Shown: one piece after another, positions 1-9,835 of the stretch
Position numbering within the stretch: position 1 is the first letter of the stretch
Layout of the letters: every line of letters begins with the position of its first letter
DNA from: Lactifluus volemus
Taxonomy: Eukaryota > Basidiomycota > Agaricomycetes > Russulales > Russulaceae
DNA length: 64,000 nt
Direction of reading: 5' to 3'
NCBI GenBank assembly: GCA_022376515.1
Contig: WTXI01000167.1
Span: 18,221 to 82,220, forward strand
Notes under the pieces: model-generated
Seen by the model: only the letters and a program-made list of their open reading frames with translations
Databases searched by the model: none
Told to the model about the DNA's origin: nothing
Translations under genes and position numbers: made by a program

Positions 1-471
1 ACCCCAGTTAGCACGCAGGACGAGGCCATTCAAGCGTTCCCCACCTACGGAACCACCGAGTATTGGCTCGACCAGAGGGACGGTAATCCCAGGGGTCCTC
101 AGCAGAGAGATCGGGATATGGAACCACGAGCGCGCCTTACTCTTCACCCACACGGACTTGATCGCCTGGGACTCGATTCCGGAGGTCTTCAGAGATTCGA
201 TTTTCCAAATGACTCTACGCCGTGTAGAGAACTAAAGCATTGTCGCTTTCACAACAGGATGATGACTCACAACAGCGACGGCTGCCCCTTCCCTCACTTC
301 TCCTGCATGCCAGGGCTTGGAGTGTGTCGCGTCCCTGAAGACCACGTGTGGCACGGTGGGGGATGCCTTTTGGACGGCACTGCAGAGGAGATCAAGAAGA
401 AGCGCAAGCAGATGGAAGTCTTGGACACCTGTGTACCCGGCCCGTCCCAGTCACGACGTAAAACTGACTAA
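1..471 (+). CDS. Ty3/gypsy pol C-terminal end (partial), Cys/His-rich tail
   Basis: The frame is open from the window edge to TAA at 469-471. The last 117 residues match the end of the 598-aa frame at 22400-24196 almost residue for residue. The segment is rich in Cys and His and contains the C-x6-CRVP-x2-H-x-WH-x3-C arrangement (304-366), followed by a basic, Lys-rich end. It lies C-terminal to the integrase and chromodomain of the same family seen elsewhere in the window. Its function is unknown; the Cys/His spacing suggests a zinc-binding module, which is an inference. Confidence 0.85.
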   Translation, partial: TPVSTQDEAIQAFPTYGTTEYWLDQRDGNPRGPQQRDRDMEPRARLTLHPHGLDRLGLDSGGLQRFDFPNDSTPCRELKHCRFHNRMMTHNSDGCPFPHFSCMPGLGVCRVPEDHVWHGGGCLLDGTAEEIKKKRKQMEVLDTCVPGPSQSRRKTD

Positions 472-507
472 GGTGGCAGGTGGGACTGCCTTCTAGAGAG
501 GGGGTAT

Positions 508-1023
508 TGTTACGGAATGCAGGACAAGTTGGACCTTATGCTTCCTACACACGCTTACTCATCCTGATGACGTCCCTTCCACAAGGCTCTTATTGTGCTG
601 ACTGATTCTATTGTTCTGACTCCTTATTGTCTGTCCGGTCTTGTCCAGTGTTATTGTCCCGAGCCTCTATTGTTCGCGTTCGTTATTGTTCTTGACCTCA
701 TGCCTATTGTCCACCCTAGTTTGGTAGAACAATTAGCGTAAACTGTATAAGTAGGCCTCTGCTGGTAGCTTGTACCCCAGCTTCGGCTTTAACCCAAATC
801 GACTCGTTTCACTCTCCAGAAAGACAGATCCTCTCCTCTCCTCCTCCCCCCTCTTCTCTTACCCTCCTATACGCCTTAGTAGGGCCATCGAAGCTTGGTG
901 GTTGTGCTACAACACCACAGGACTCAGCGTGTCGACACTTGGAGTGTCCCTGAGCCCAGGTCTTAGGAGAGACCAGAACAACCAGAACCCTTGTTGGGAC
1001 CCGGCCCTAGTCGAGCCGTAACA
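508..1023 (+). repeat. 3' LTR of family-1 copy A (516 bp)
   Basis: The LTR begins TGTTACGG and ends CCGTAACA, with the inverted TGTTA/TAACA ends shared by all family-1 LTRs here. A TATA-like box (TATAAGTAGG) lies near 745 and the AGCTTCGGCTTT presumed RNA start follows about 33 bp later. It differs from the 504-bp LTRs at 9309 and 24233 by small indels and many substitutions, so copy A is a distinct, older insertion. Confidence 0.92.
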
Positions 1024-1790
1024 GATACCAGGCGATGTTTGCAGACATTACATTGCTCCAGCAACGCTTACGATCTTTGTCAAGCTCGACATATGGACAA
1101 AAATCAAATTGCCCATTGAAACCCGGATTATCCAACATCGTGCGTACAACCTCATCAGGATCACGATACCACACTTCGTAGTCCGTCTGTTTCCAGCTAG
1201 GAGCGTCCCTTGCAACATCCTCAGAGAATCCAGTGATCAGACATTTCCATGGCACATCACCAAGAGCTGATGAATCAATTGTTGCGTGCAGGTGTTGGTG
1301 ATTTTGGAATGGGCTGGACTCATCGGAACCTTCAACAGACAATCCCCACAGCTCCATTAGCAAGTCGATATTGGCGGCAGACATCTCGACTCGGCGGTAC
1401 AGAAGATCGGCAACGAGAAACTGGACTTTGTTCTCAAATGGGGTCCAATCGTCGGGCGATGCGAGTGCGCGGGGTGTTGACTGAGCCCCAGGTGGCAGGA
1501 AGTTCCCATCAGCATCGCAAGGAAGGGCTGGTTGAAGGAGCATCAGTAATGTTCATAGTACTTGGGATATGTAGAAAATACTTACCAGTTAGGTGAGGGT
1601 GTTCTATGCGTTCGCTGCGTTGTTGTTGTGGCGCTTGTGGGAGTTCGGGAGTAGATTGTCGTTGTCCTGGATTTGCCTGGAGGTTGGAATTTGTGTGAAA
1701 TGTGCGGAAGTGATACGTGCGGCCGTGCTGACTCTTGAATGTAGAGGGACATCCAGAAACCAAGCACGGGAGTCTGTACGATGACAACAT
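1024..1790 (-). pseudogene. Plavaka-type transposase, 5' part, truncated by LTR
   Basis: Reads on the minus strand as two exons, 1586-1790 (ATG at 1790) and 1024-1527, joined across a 58-nt GTAAGT..CAG intron (1528-1585). The N-terminus has a C2H2 zinc finger (C-x4-C...H-x3-H, residues about 9-31). After it come the HLT..PCDADGN, DDWTPFE, EMSAANIDLL, FQNHQHLHATID, GDVPWKC and YEVWYRDPD blocks, which I recognise from memory as typical of plavaka (CACTA-like) transposases of Agaricomycetes. The frame continues into the LTR of copy A right after an Ala-Trp-Tyr stretch, so the catalytic part is displaced or lost. No frameshift is seen in the retained part. Family assignment is strong; activity is excluded by the truncation. 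Confidence 0.82.
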
Positions 1791-2028
1791 GGTGAGTAAG
1801 AAAGGCAGGAGAAAGTGGTGCCAGTGAGGAAGGACTTACATGGAGAGCCTGATAATTTACTTAGCCCGCAGGCACGGGCGTGCTAGGCATTGGTCGTGGG
1901 AAGAGGGACACGGGTAGGTGGAAATCGGGGGCGTTCCATGCCAGAAGTCAGAGGCGAAATGAAACTATGGGTAAAAGATTTCAGTACAATGAATGCAATG
2001 GGTCATGAGGCAACAGGAGATACACATA
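1791..2028. other. 5' flank of the plavaka gene, no gene seen
   Basis: No convincing coding frame on either strand. It contains presumed upstream/5'-UTR sequence of the plavaka gene; a GTAAGT-like donor on the minus strand near 1840 could belong to a leader intron. Confidence 0.4.
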
Positions 2029-2205
2029 CACCGGAGAAAATGGAGAGAATTTGACGTGTGCCAGCAACAGTGAATAACAAACTAGTACCGGGGAAATTTC
2101 TGCACCGGTCGCTACTGAATGTTAAGGAACCGGGAAAGTTTATGCACTGTTGCTGCTAAGCGACAAAGGACCGGAGAAAAATGCGCACCGGTTGCTACTG
2201 AGAAA
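2029..2205. repeat. Direct repeats (ACCGG..GCTACTGA), ~42 bp period
   Basis: Units beginning at about 2029, 2087, 2129 and 2170 share the pattern ACCGG-(A/G)GAAA...GCACCGGT-GCTACTGA. The three right-hand units are spaced 42 and 41 bp apart; the first is more diverged. They lie upstream of the transposase start, where CACTA-type elements carry subterminal transposase-binding repeats. That role is an inference; the repetition itself is plain. Confidence 0.7.
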
Positions 2206-2365
2206 AAGTGTACACCCGACCTGAGTGAATTGCGGGGAGCGGGAACACGAAGTTACTGATTCAAAGCGCCAGTAGGCATGAAATTGCCATGAACTCACTC
2301 AGGACGTTTGCGAGTGCCAGCAGGTCTGAGACCAGGAAATCAACGCAGAAATGTCTGTAAATGAG

Positions 2366-2870
2366 AGGCGGTGAGGGAGGTGCAAGGAAGCGGGAGTAGT
2401 CAGCGCGACAGATTCTTGACAGGCGAGAATGGACACTAGTAGTTGATGACAGTAAACGCCGTCGGGACTGTGAGCTGGACAGAAAGGGAGTGGCAGGAAG
2501 GAGGGTTGGCGCAGGGTCTCAGAATTTCGATGCACAAAGACGACTAACCTTCCCACACACCTGCCTAAGATTCTCTCAGTTATTCCAGAGAAACAATGAA
2601 AGTCACACTGGCAGGAAAGACATTGACAGAATGAGACTGAAGGGCAGTGAGGAGGGCGTATTGAAGTGGGAATAGTCAGCGCAACATATCCTTGACAAGC
2701 GAGAATGCACACTAGCAGTCGATGACAGTAAATGCCGTCGGGACTACAGGCTGAACTGAAAGGGAGTGTCGGGAAAGAGGGTTGGTGCAGGGTCTCAGAA
2801 ATAGCTCGAATTTTGATGCGCAAAGACAACGAACCTTTCCACACACCTGCCTAAGATTCTCTCAGTTAGT
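2366..2870. repeat. Two-unit tandem duplication (~280 bp)
   Basis: About 225 bp from near 2396 to 2585 recurs at 2672-2870 with an offset of 276-286 bp. Shared anchors are CAGCGC..TTGACA, GATGACAGTAAA-GCCGTCGGGACT and CCTGCCTAAGATTCTCTCAGTTA. The second unit ends directly at the ATG of the 722-aa gene. The minus strand is open across both units, but only because the duplication is nearly in frame; no known domain is present. Confidence 0.8.
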
Positions 2871-5485
2871 ATGCCAATCATTACGCGGAAAAAGAATGCA
2901 GAGGCGCACCCAGGTAAAATTATTCTCGATGCTCAGCAAAAGCGTCGTACTCCTCAGCAGGCCGCAGAGGATAGAATGCTGGCCGAGGCAGCAGCCGCTT
3001 CAACCGCAGAGGATGCTAACGCCAAGCTCAAGGCCGTCGTCAGCCGTATCAATGAGCTGGAAGAAGAACTCCAGCAAGGCTCGCAGCTGGCACAAGAGCA
3101 CGCAGCTAGGCCGGATTTGCGTCACAGTGCTAGCGGACAGTCAACGGCGGTTCAGAAGTTCATGACGAGGCACATGAAACACGCCCTAGCTGCTCAACAA
3201 GACACAGATGAGCTGATTGATGAGGAAGACGAGTATTTCAAAACTCACCTTTTTGTGATCGTTTTTCTGACCTTGGCAATAGAATAGAAACTCCAAGGAG
3301 CTATTACGGGGCCAGTGTCACTGCGTCTTACGACGACATATCAACAATATCGCCAGCATCATTCACAGATGCAGAACCGATACTCGATGTTCTTAGCAAT
3401 GAAGACTCGGAGAGAGCGACCAGAGAAGAAAACGATGCCGCGGGATATGAGGATGATGGCGATAATGAAGACGAAGGGAACATCGATGGTTGGCTTGATA
3501 AGGACGCCCAGCCTGAGAACAAGAACAAAAAAAATTCCAAGGTTTGCCTGCCGCGTGTTTTTTTACTCATTTGATGGGAACTGAGGCATACCGAATAGGC
3601 AACGCGGCCGTTGAACCCTCACTGGCATGCCGAAGTCGATAATGCCCAAAGTAGAGCCCCTCTGCCTCCATCTCGTCCCAGGCCCCGGGCAATATACAGA
3701 TCCACTTCTCAGTAAGTGATGTCGCCTCCAGCTTAGACCCAAGCCCACAGTAATTAGGAGGGATGAACCAAGTGCCCTGACACCAGCTGTGACTCGGACT
3801 CCGTCACCTCCACCACCAACGCAGCCACGGGAGGTGACCAGGCTAAGTACCAGCACTAAACGAAAATCCCAGCCTCAGTTTTCAAGGTGAGTTATAGACA
3901 TTCCCTAGAGCTCGAGACTCACCATGATTAGCAGGCATCAATCTAAGCGTGCAAGGGCAGAACCAGGTGGTCTGCTAACCGACTGGCAAAAGAGACTCGA
4001 AGCCCCAATAGCAGGTAACCGCCCCCGCCCTCTGAGTTAACTACCCATCTTGACAGGTATATACAGGAGCACAGCCCGGGATAAGACAGACGAGACACAT
4101 GCACGAGCCCAGCCATAGGACACCTGGGCCCATGGATCAAGACTCAGAGGTAATCATCAGCATCAGCTCAGGTTCCAGTGCGACGGTGGGCGAGTTCCAC
4201 AATGAAGAATCAGAAGACGTACTGAGTCGAGCGAAGCCTAGCAAGTCTACCAGCATGGGTCAAGCTTCCAGTGTGGCTCGGAGTGGATCAAAAGGTGCGG
4301 CATTCAGTGGCAGGGTTGGAGCACGGGAAACGGCGCAGGTGAGCGTGGTGATTTGACATCTGGTTCAAGTAAAACTCCTTGTCAAAACAGATGGGCATCG
4401 TCCTTTCCGGGGGCGCAGAGGGCGATGCCCAAGTGTCTCAGGCTAAGCGTTCCAGGAAGCCAAAATATGTGATGACAGATCTTCCTTTCCCAGCGGTGGA
4501 CAAAGACAACTATATGGAGATGTGGCGCAAGACGTTCATACCTTCCCTCCTGAGCTGGGCCAGACAGCAAGCTGATCCGTTTGGCACGAACGGCCGGATG
4601 AGAGGCCCAGTAAGTGTCATCTGGTCGACCACGTTCCCGGATGTGCTGCTTGAAGAAAGGGGACTTGAAATAGTCTTGACTGTGGTACGTACTACGATTC
4701 TACGGGCACATATATCCTATTGACGCTTTCAGGCCGAGAATGCGCTTAACAACTGGCGCAGCGAAATTGGGAAGGCTGGGCATCGAGCAATCGTTGATAT
4801 GTGGCTTGAGGACCCAGCCTCATTCAACGACGCGGAAGCTCGTGCACAATACATTAAAATGGAATTAGAAGGGCTCAGGTTCATATATAAATACCCAGAT
4901 GCAGAGGTAAGTGTATATACAGAGTTTTACACCATCTGACACAATCAACAGGGTGCGCGTGCCGCGTTCTGCTCCAATCTGATCTCCAAAGTGTTTTCTG
5001 TGCACCTTCGGAAGATCCTACCACTGGCAAACATGCAATTTGGGGCACTGGCACTTGCAACCGCTGCGGTAAGGTCTCGTTGCGTTTTAATCGATGTTGC
5101 TACTTATCTAACGCTACAGGTCGAGCGTGGTCTGACCTTGTTCACGACCGGGGAGGATGTTACCGCACGTGAACGTGAAAAACGGAGGGCCAGGGCGTCA
5201 GGCGAACATAAAAAAGCCAAGGTCAATCCTCGGGAGTGGAGTTTCAGTGACAACCCCTGGGGGAAGAAGGCTCGCATGTGGGCCGGGAGTACCCAACGGC
5301 TTGATGAAGACCACTGGCACAAAGTTGTCAACGATGCGTGTGCTTACATCCCAGAAGGTGAGCAGATTGCGGAGGGGGATTGTGCCGAAGGTGGAGATGA
5401 ATACGAAGTTGATCTTCGCTCTTGCGTTGCACTTAACTGGTATGGTTTATTATACACTTACAGCCATTCTTTGCTTAAGCGTTGA
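2871..5485 (+). CDS. 10-exon gene, 722-aa protein of unknown function
   Basis: A single continuous frame is obtained by joining 2871-3232, 3283-3541, 3599-3711, 3758-3886, 3932-4014, 4067-4338, 4391-4684, 4733-4906, 4952-5068 and 5120-5485. All introns are 45-66 nt GT..AG, and phases agree across every junction (2169 nt). Residues about 45-90 look like a coiled coil (Ala/Glu/Leu-rich with an INELEEEL core). An acidic Asp/Glu stretch (about 150-200) and Pro/Ser-rich low complexity follow. From about residue 400 a globular half begins, with the LPFPAVDKDNY, ALNNWRSEIGKAGHR, FIYKYPDAE and AVERGLTLF blocks. I recall similar proteins as lineage-expanded hypotheticals in polypore-type fungi but know no domain name. 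It diverges from the plavaka gene and shares its repeat-filled spacer, so it may be an accessory gene of that element or a host gene. Confidence 0.78.
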
Positions 5486-5660
5486 TCGATTGATCCCAGA
5501 TACTGCCGGTCCTCATGTTACGCCATTGCACATCGATTCCAGATACCCTGCGGCCGATCCCCACGTTCAAGTTAGCGCCATTATGTTCCGGTCCCCGTGT
5601 TGCGCTGTTACGCGTCGATCTCAGATACCCTGCCGCTGACCCCCACGTTTTCGTCGTTAT
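5486..5660. repeat. Degenerate tandem repeat after the 722-aa gene
   Basis: Three imperfect units share TCGAT(T/C)-CAGATACC-TGC-G-(C/T)C-CACGTT, starting near 5485, 5532 and 5611. They begin immediately after the stop codon of the 722-aa gene, so the 3' UTR would carry them. Confidence 0.6.
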
Positions 5661-5861
5661 TTTGTGAATCCCCGAGTCTGGACAGTTAATTGAACTTAAT
5701 TCTGACATTCTGACACTCTCTTGATGTTCCATAGTCGTCGTGATCTTATCTTAGTTATTTCAAATGACAATGCTTGCCTAATTCGGACATGAGCGTGTGA
5801 AAATAAGTAAAACTGCATTCATAATTTCCCAGTACAAGGGAATAGTCCCAGTGCGATGACT
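5661..5861. other. Intergenic, no feature recognised
   Basis: No supported coding frame. The sequence is AT-richer than its neighbours and leads into the 18-bp minisatellite. Confidence 0.5.
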
Positions 5862-5987
5862 GAAGCTAGGTGAAAAACTAGCCCTAGATAAGACAGTAGT
5901 CCTAGGTGAGAAACTAGTCCTAGGTGAAAAACTAGCCCTAGACACGAAACTAGTGCCAGATGCAATACTGGCCCACCTAGAGCCAGT
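5862..5987. repeat. 18-bp minisatellite, 7 units
   Basis: Seven consecutive 18-bp units of the form AG(T/C)CCTAGGTGAGAAACT can be aligned without gaps; the last two are the most diverged. CCTAGG makes each unit partly palindromic. Because 18 is a multiple of three, six-residue peptide repeats appear in several frames, but no gene structure supports them. Confidence 0.85.
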
Positions 5988-6097
5988 ATCGCGCGTACTG
6001 GCCTCGGCAAGTCCGCTGGGTCTAGGTGCCAAACTTGGCAACTAGACGTGACTAGGTGACCTAGTCTAGTAACGCCAGTCACAAATCATTTTGCTGA

Positions 6098-6526
6098 TGC
6101 CTCGTCGTGCTCAACACGTTGGGCCCCACGGTGCTCATCGCCTCTGCAGCTCCTCTATTGGCCATTTGGAACCGAGCTCCACAACAACAACAACAACAAG
6201 TCCAAGATCAAGATCGAGAAGAAGAGCGACGCTCGGCGGGGGCGGCAGCGCTATTGGACTCGACTCGAGCCTGCCTCGGAATCTCACAATATTTGACCAC
6301 GTTGTTGTTAGGTACCGCGTTGAGCGCCGCTTGGCTCCGACGTCACCTCATGGTTTGGAAAGTGTTCGCGCCGAGGTACATTCTCGCCGCGTTCCAACTC
6401 TTGCTCGTCGATCTCGTCTTGATCATCGGGTTGATGGCCGTCGTCGGTTACGTCGTCGGTCGTGTTGGTCGTGTGTTTGGTCAGTTGCAAATCGAGGTAG
6501 TGAGACGGCTGAAGAGAACATTGTAG
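6098..6526 (+). pseudogene. Orphan C-terminal exon like GPI ethanolamine-phosphate transferase 3 (GPI13/PIG-O)
   Basis: An open frame of about 140 codons ends with TAG at 6524-6526 and has no ATG of its own. It starts LNTLGPTVL, has a short Gln-rich and charged insert, then about three hydrophobic segments separated by a RRHLMVWKVFAPR block. From memory this block and the topology match the membrane C-terminus of the GPI13/PIG-O ethanolamine-phosphate transferase of the ER GPI-anchor pathway. The catalytic N-terminal phosphodiesterase domain and the rest of the membrane region are absent upstream, where minisatellites lie. It therefore looks like a stranded last exon, perhaps left by transposon-driven rearrangement. 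Assignment rests on pattern memory only. Confidence 0.5.
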
Positions 6527-6723
6527 AACATGAGAGCGTCCTTGACAAACCCGGTTTCACAAGGAGTTGAAGTTAGCGTCGTCCGTTTGCTGTGCAAGGC
6601 ACCTGACAACTGCCTACGCTGTGGTGTCCTCCATATCTGTCATTACTCTCAAGTGTCGGGGTGCTTCAAAACTATTTAACTCTCCGGTGCAGGCACAGGC
6701 TTTGCTAGACAAAGTACATCGAC
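6527..6723. other. 3' flank of the hAT gene
   Basis: No coding frame is supported. A hAT terminal inverted repeat is expected here or just to the left, but I could not find a sequence matching the other side of the element (beyond 25430). Confidence 0.4.
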
Positions 6724-7460
6724 TTAATTACGATTTCGCAAACTGTTGAAGTATGACCCCAACTCCTCTGTTGGCTGAGCTGCCTCCCTTGCCTCTAGCT
6801 CTTCAATCTCCTCGTCTCGGTCCAACCCTTTGGTGAAGTTAAGCTGTTGGCCTTGCTTCACAGAAAATTTCAGAAGCTGTAAGGCCTCGACCAGCTGTGG
6901 TTTAAGTTGACTTCGTTTTGCTGTTATGGTCTCCTTGCTTGACGAAAACACCCTTTCACATGGAACTGAAGAAGCCTGAATGGGGAGTATATCCATGGCA
7001 AGTTTATACAGTGTCGGAAATGCTTTCTGATTGTCCTGTTATAATTTGAGAATGTGAATGTTAATACAACAAGATTTCATACCTGCCAGAAGATAAGACT
7101 TTCAATATCTTGAGCAGGGACAGCAAGGTAGGTGCCAACTTCAGCTTCTAGAGCACCATAGCCTTGAGCTTGATGTGAGTTTGAAGAACCAATCCGAAGC
7201 CCAAGAAGTTGTAAAGCTTTTTGATTATTTGTGAGTGCCTGTGAGGAGTGCTGAGGCTCTGAAGGTTGGCTGACTGCTGGAGAGTAATATGATTTGAGCT
7301 ATAAAATGTTATTAATAAAGTTTGCCTGGTAAAAGTAAAGACTTACAGCGTTGACAAGTATCATCCTGGCTTCAACTAGAAAACTTGGTTCATTTATTTT
7401 AAACCACTCAAGCTTCACAGATGGGTTGAGAACTAAAAAACACATTAGTGCTTCCTAACA

Positions 7461-7632
7461 CATCAGGAAAACCCATTTTGCCTTAAACTGTATTAGATGC
7501 TCCTTAAAGCTTACTTAAGATGTTGGTAATTAGATCCTCAATGTTGGTAAGTTGAGGATCTAATTACCAACATCTTAAGTAAGCATTAAGGAGCATCTAA
7601 TACAGTTTAAGGCAAAATGGGTTTTCCTGATG
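7461..7632. mobile_element. 172-bp foldback MITE in a hAT intron
   Basis: Two near-perfect 81-bp inverted arms flank a 10-nt loop (7542-7551). Ends are CATCAGGAAAACCC and its complement. The host intron is 7433-7659 (227 nt); removing 172 bp plus a 2-bp duplication (CA on both sides) leaves 53 nt, the size of the other introns in this gene. That supports insertion into a pre-existing intron. Transcripts of the hAT gene would carry an 81-bp hairpin until splicing. Confidence 0.85.
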
Positions 7633-9042
7633 CACCCCTTGACTATATGAACCACTTACTAATAGCCAAGATATAAGCTGGAACATTGTTAGTCTCATAC
7701 ACATAGTCCTCAAGCTTTGAGATCCCAGACTGTACAATATCAGATACTGCCCTATTCTTGTTCTTATAATCTTCCAGTCTTGCTAGTAGAGCCTGGAATG
7801 AAGGGATGGTGCCAAAAAGAGTTGGGGTTTTCTCTGCAGATAACAACTGCTGATAAGAATGTGGAATCTAAGCACTAGATTAACTTGCTATAGCTTTAAG
7901 AGTAGAATATCACAAACCTCAAATATCTCCCTCATAGTGACTAGCATCTTCCAATCAGCTACTGATAGCCGAGTATCTGCTTGATGATCACGTAAAAAGT
8001 GAATAATGGCCTAAATATACTTAAAATTAATAAAAAGAACATTATACATATCTAATACACACCTGCTTTAATTGCAAAGCCCTGTCAATCATCAGATAGG
8101 TTGAGGACCACCTTGTCTCCACATCGCGAATCAGCTTCAATGATTCTAGCTTCAAGGATGTGAGAATGTTGGCAAATGTGGTACGTCTCAATTCTGAGGC
8201 ACGAATCTATACAATCATAAAATTAGCTTTAAGAAAAGAAAAGAAAAACACTCACATATTGAATGACACTTTGCAGCTTTTTGATCGTGTCTTCGTGATC
8301 ATTTGCTTCAGCCACTTCATTCAACATAGCCTTACAAGCTAGATTGACAATGTGGGGGAAGCACCTGCTTACAAGTTAGTTGATAAGTTTAAGCAAAAAA
8401 AAAATCATACCTGATACGTCGCTCATCTCCAGGGAAGTCAATCCCTTGTGATTGAAGCGTCTCCTCTAGAGCAAGAATGAAGGTGTCATTATTTGATGCA
8501 TTGTCCATGGTCACCCAACCAATCTAGAAAATATAAGCTCAAACCTATCCTTTATCTTTAAAGTCTTACCTTTTTAGCAATATCCAGACGATTGATGACA
8601 AACATGAAAATCTCAGCAAGGCGCTCTCCAGTATGACTGCCAGGAATAGCTATAAAGCCAATAAGATCTGCACGAAGCCTAAGCATCTCTTGATTCCCGC
8701 GAGGTGTTTGAACAAGATATTTCTGAACCCAGTGAGCTGTAACACCCATATAGGACTTCATATCAAGATCTGTCCAAGTGTCCATTGTAAACGAAATTTT
8801 TCCCGTTGACTCATGCTAAAAATAATAATAATTAAAATTTACACATCAAAAGTATAAGCTGGTACATACATGCATTTGATGAGATAGCTCTTCAAGTAGT
8901 TCATCAAGACGCTCTAAGATTCTAGTCCTCATTGTTGTACGGTGAGGAATATCCCTGTCTTGAAGGCCACTGTGGAGGAGAAGAAAAACATTACGAAGCC
9001 GTGGAGACTCGATAATATTGATGGGCTAATAAAAAGATTAAA

Positions 9043-9072
9043 CCTTTCAAATAAATAAATAAATAAATAACC
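9043..9072. repeat. (AAAT)n microsatellite in hAT intron
   Basis: About six AAAT units lie inside the 53-nt intron 9026-9078 of the hAT gene. Confidence 0.8.
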
Positions 9073-9308
9073 ACTTACCAGATCATCTGCTGCAATTAAA
9101 TTGACCAGAGAATCAACCAAAGCCTCAGGGGAGTATTGAGGCCTTGCTTGAGTTTCATGCCTAAGATCTGAGCCCTTAAAGGCTGCATAAGCTGCCTGAG
9201 CCTCCTTGCCTTTGATTTCAATGCCACGTAAGTCACACTGAGTAAACCAATCATCACGATGAGTATAAAGGAGGTGCCTTCTGAGTGTGCCAACAGCTGT
9301 GCCTTGAC

Positions 9309-9812
9309 TGTTACGGAATGCAGGACACGTTGGACCCTATGCTTCCCGTGACCTGGTTACTCATCCTGATGACGTCCCGTCCACATTGTCTCTATTGTGC
9401 TGACTGTTCTATTGTTCTGATTGTGCTATTGTCTGTCCCAGTGTTATTGTTCTGAGTCTCTATTGTCCTCGCGTTCTATTGTCTTGACTCCTTGCTTATT
9501 GTCCACCCTAGTTTGGTAGAACAATTAGCGTACATTGTATAAGTAGGCCTCAGCTGGTAGCCTGTACCCCAGCTTCGGCTTTGACTCAAATCGACTTGTT
9601 TCCCTCTCCGGAAAGACAGAACTTCTCCTCTCCTCCTTTCCTCTCTTCTCTTACCCTCCTATACGCCCTAGTAGGGTCATCGAAGCTTGGTGGTTGTGCT
9701 ACAACACCACGGGACTCAGCGCGTCGACACTTGGAGTGTCCCTGAGCCCAGGTCTTAGGAGAGACCACAACCAGAACCCTAGTTGGGACCCGGCCCTAGT
9801 CGAGCCGTAACA
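9309..9812 (+). repeat. 5' LTR of family-1 element
   Basis: Begins TGTTACGG and ends CCGTAACA. A TATA box (TATAAG, 9538-9543) lies 33 bp upstream of AGCTTCGGCTTT (9571-9582), the presumed start of the R region. A pyrimidine-rich tract follows. It looks identical to the 3' LTR at 24233. Confidence 0.95.
9538..9582 (+). promoter_or_regulatory. LTR promoter: TATA box and predicted RNA start
   Basis: TATAAG at 9538 is followed 33 bp later by AGCTTCGGCTTT at 9571-9582, the spacing expected between a TATA box and its start site. The start assignment gains support because these 12 nt are exactly complementary to the sequence just after the LTR (9813-9824), as expected of a self-primed element. Confidence 0.7.
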
Positions 9813-9824
9813 AAAGCCGAAGCT
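9813..9824 (+). other. Self-complementary primer binding site (Tf1/sushi type)
   Basis: AAAGCCGAAGCT abuts the 5' LTR and is the exact reverse complement of the predicted first 12 nt of the transcript (9571-9582). I saw no resemblance to a tRNA 3' end. The arrangement is that known for Tf1 and related chromoviruses, where the folded 5' end of the RNA primes its own reverse transcription. The same 12 nt occur in copy E (49044-49055). Confidence 0.82.
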
Positions 9825-9835
9825 CCTACCAGTAG

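Larger units (their letters stand above)
1..1023 (+). mobile_element. Ty3/gypsy family-1 copy A, 3' part only
   Basis: This is the right-hand end of a chromodomain Ty3/gypsy element whose 5' part lies outside the window. It contains the last part of the pol reading frame (to 471), the post-stop hairpin (475-490), a polypurine tract just before the LTR, and the complete 3' LTR (508-1023). The coding part is nearly identical to the end of the family-1 element at 9309-24736. The element lies inside a plavaka transposase gene read on the minus strand, whose frame runs straight into the LTR. The 5 bp after the LTR (gatac) should be one half of the target duplication; the other half is outside the window. 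Confidence 0.9.

Noticed and set aside
2299..2844. 181-codon minus-strand open frame with an internal amino-acid repeat
   Set aside because: It simply spans the two-unit tandem duplication in a nearly in-frame way; no start context, splice site or domain supports a gene.
5862..5987. Hexapeptide-repeat protein from 18-bp units
   Set aside because: The repeats read open in several frames on the minus strand only because of the 18-bp period; no gene structure surrounds them.
6527..6723. hAT terminal inverted repeat at the 3' side of the transposase
   Set aside because: I compared it with the 25430-25700 side and found no inverted match I could defend.
9813..9824. tRNA-primed PBS
   Set aside because: The sequence does not look like the complement of a tRNA 3' end (no TGG start), while it pairs perfectly with the predicted transcript start.
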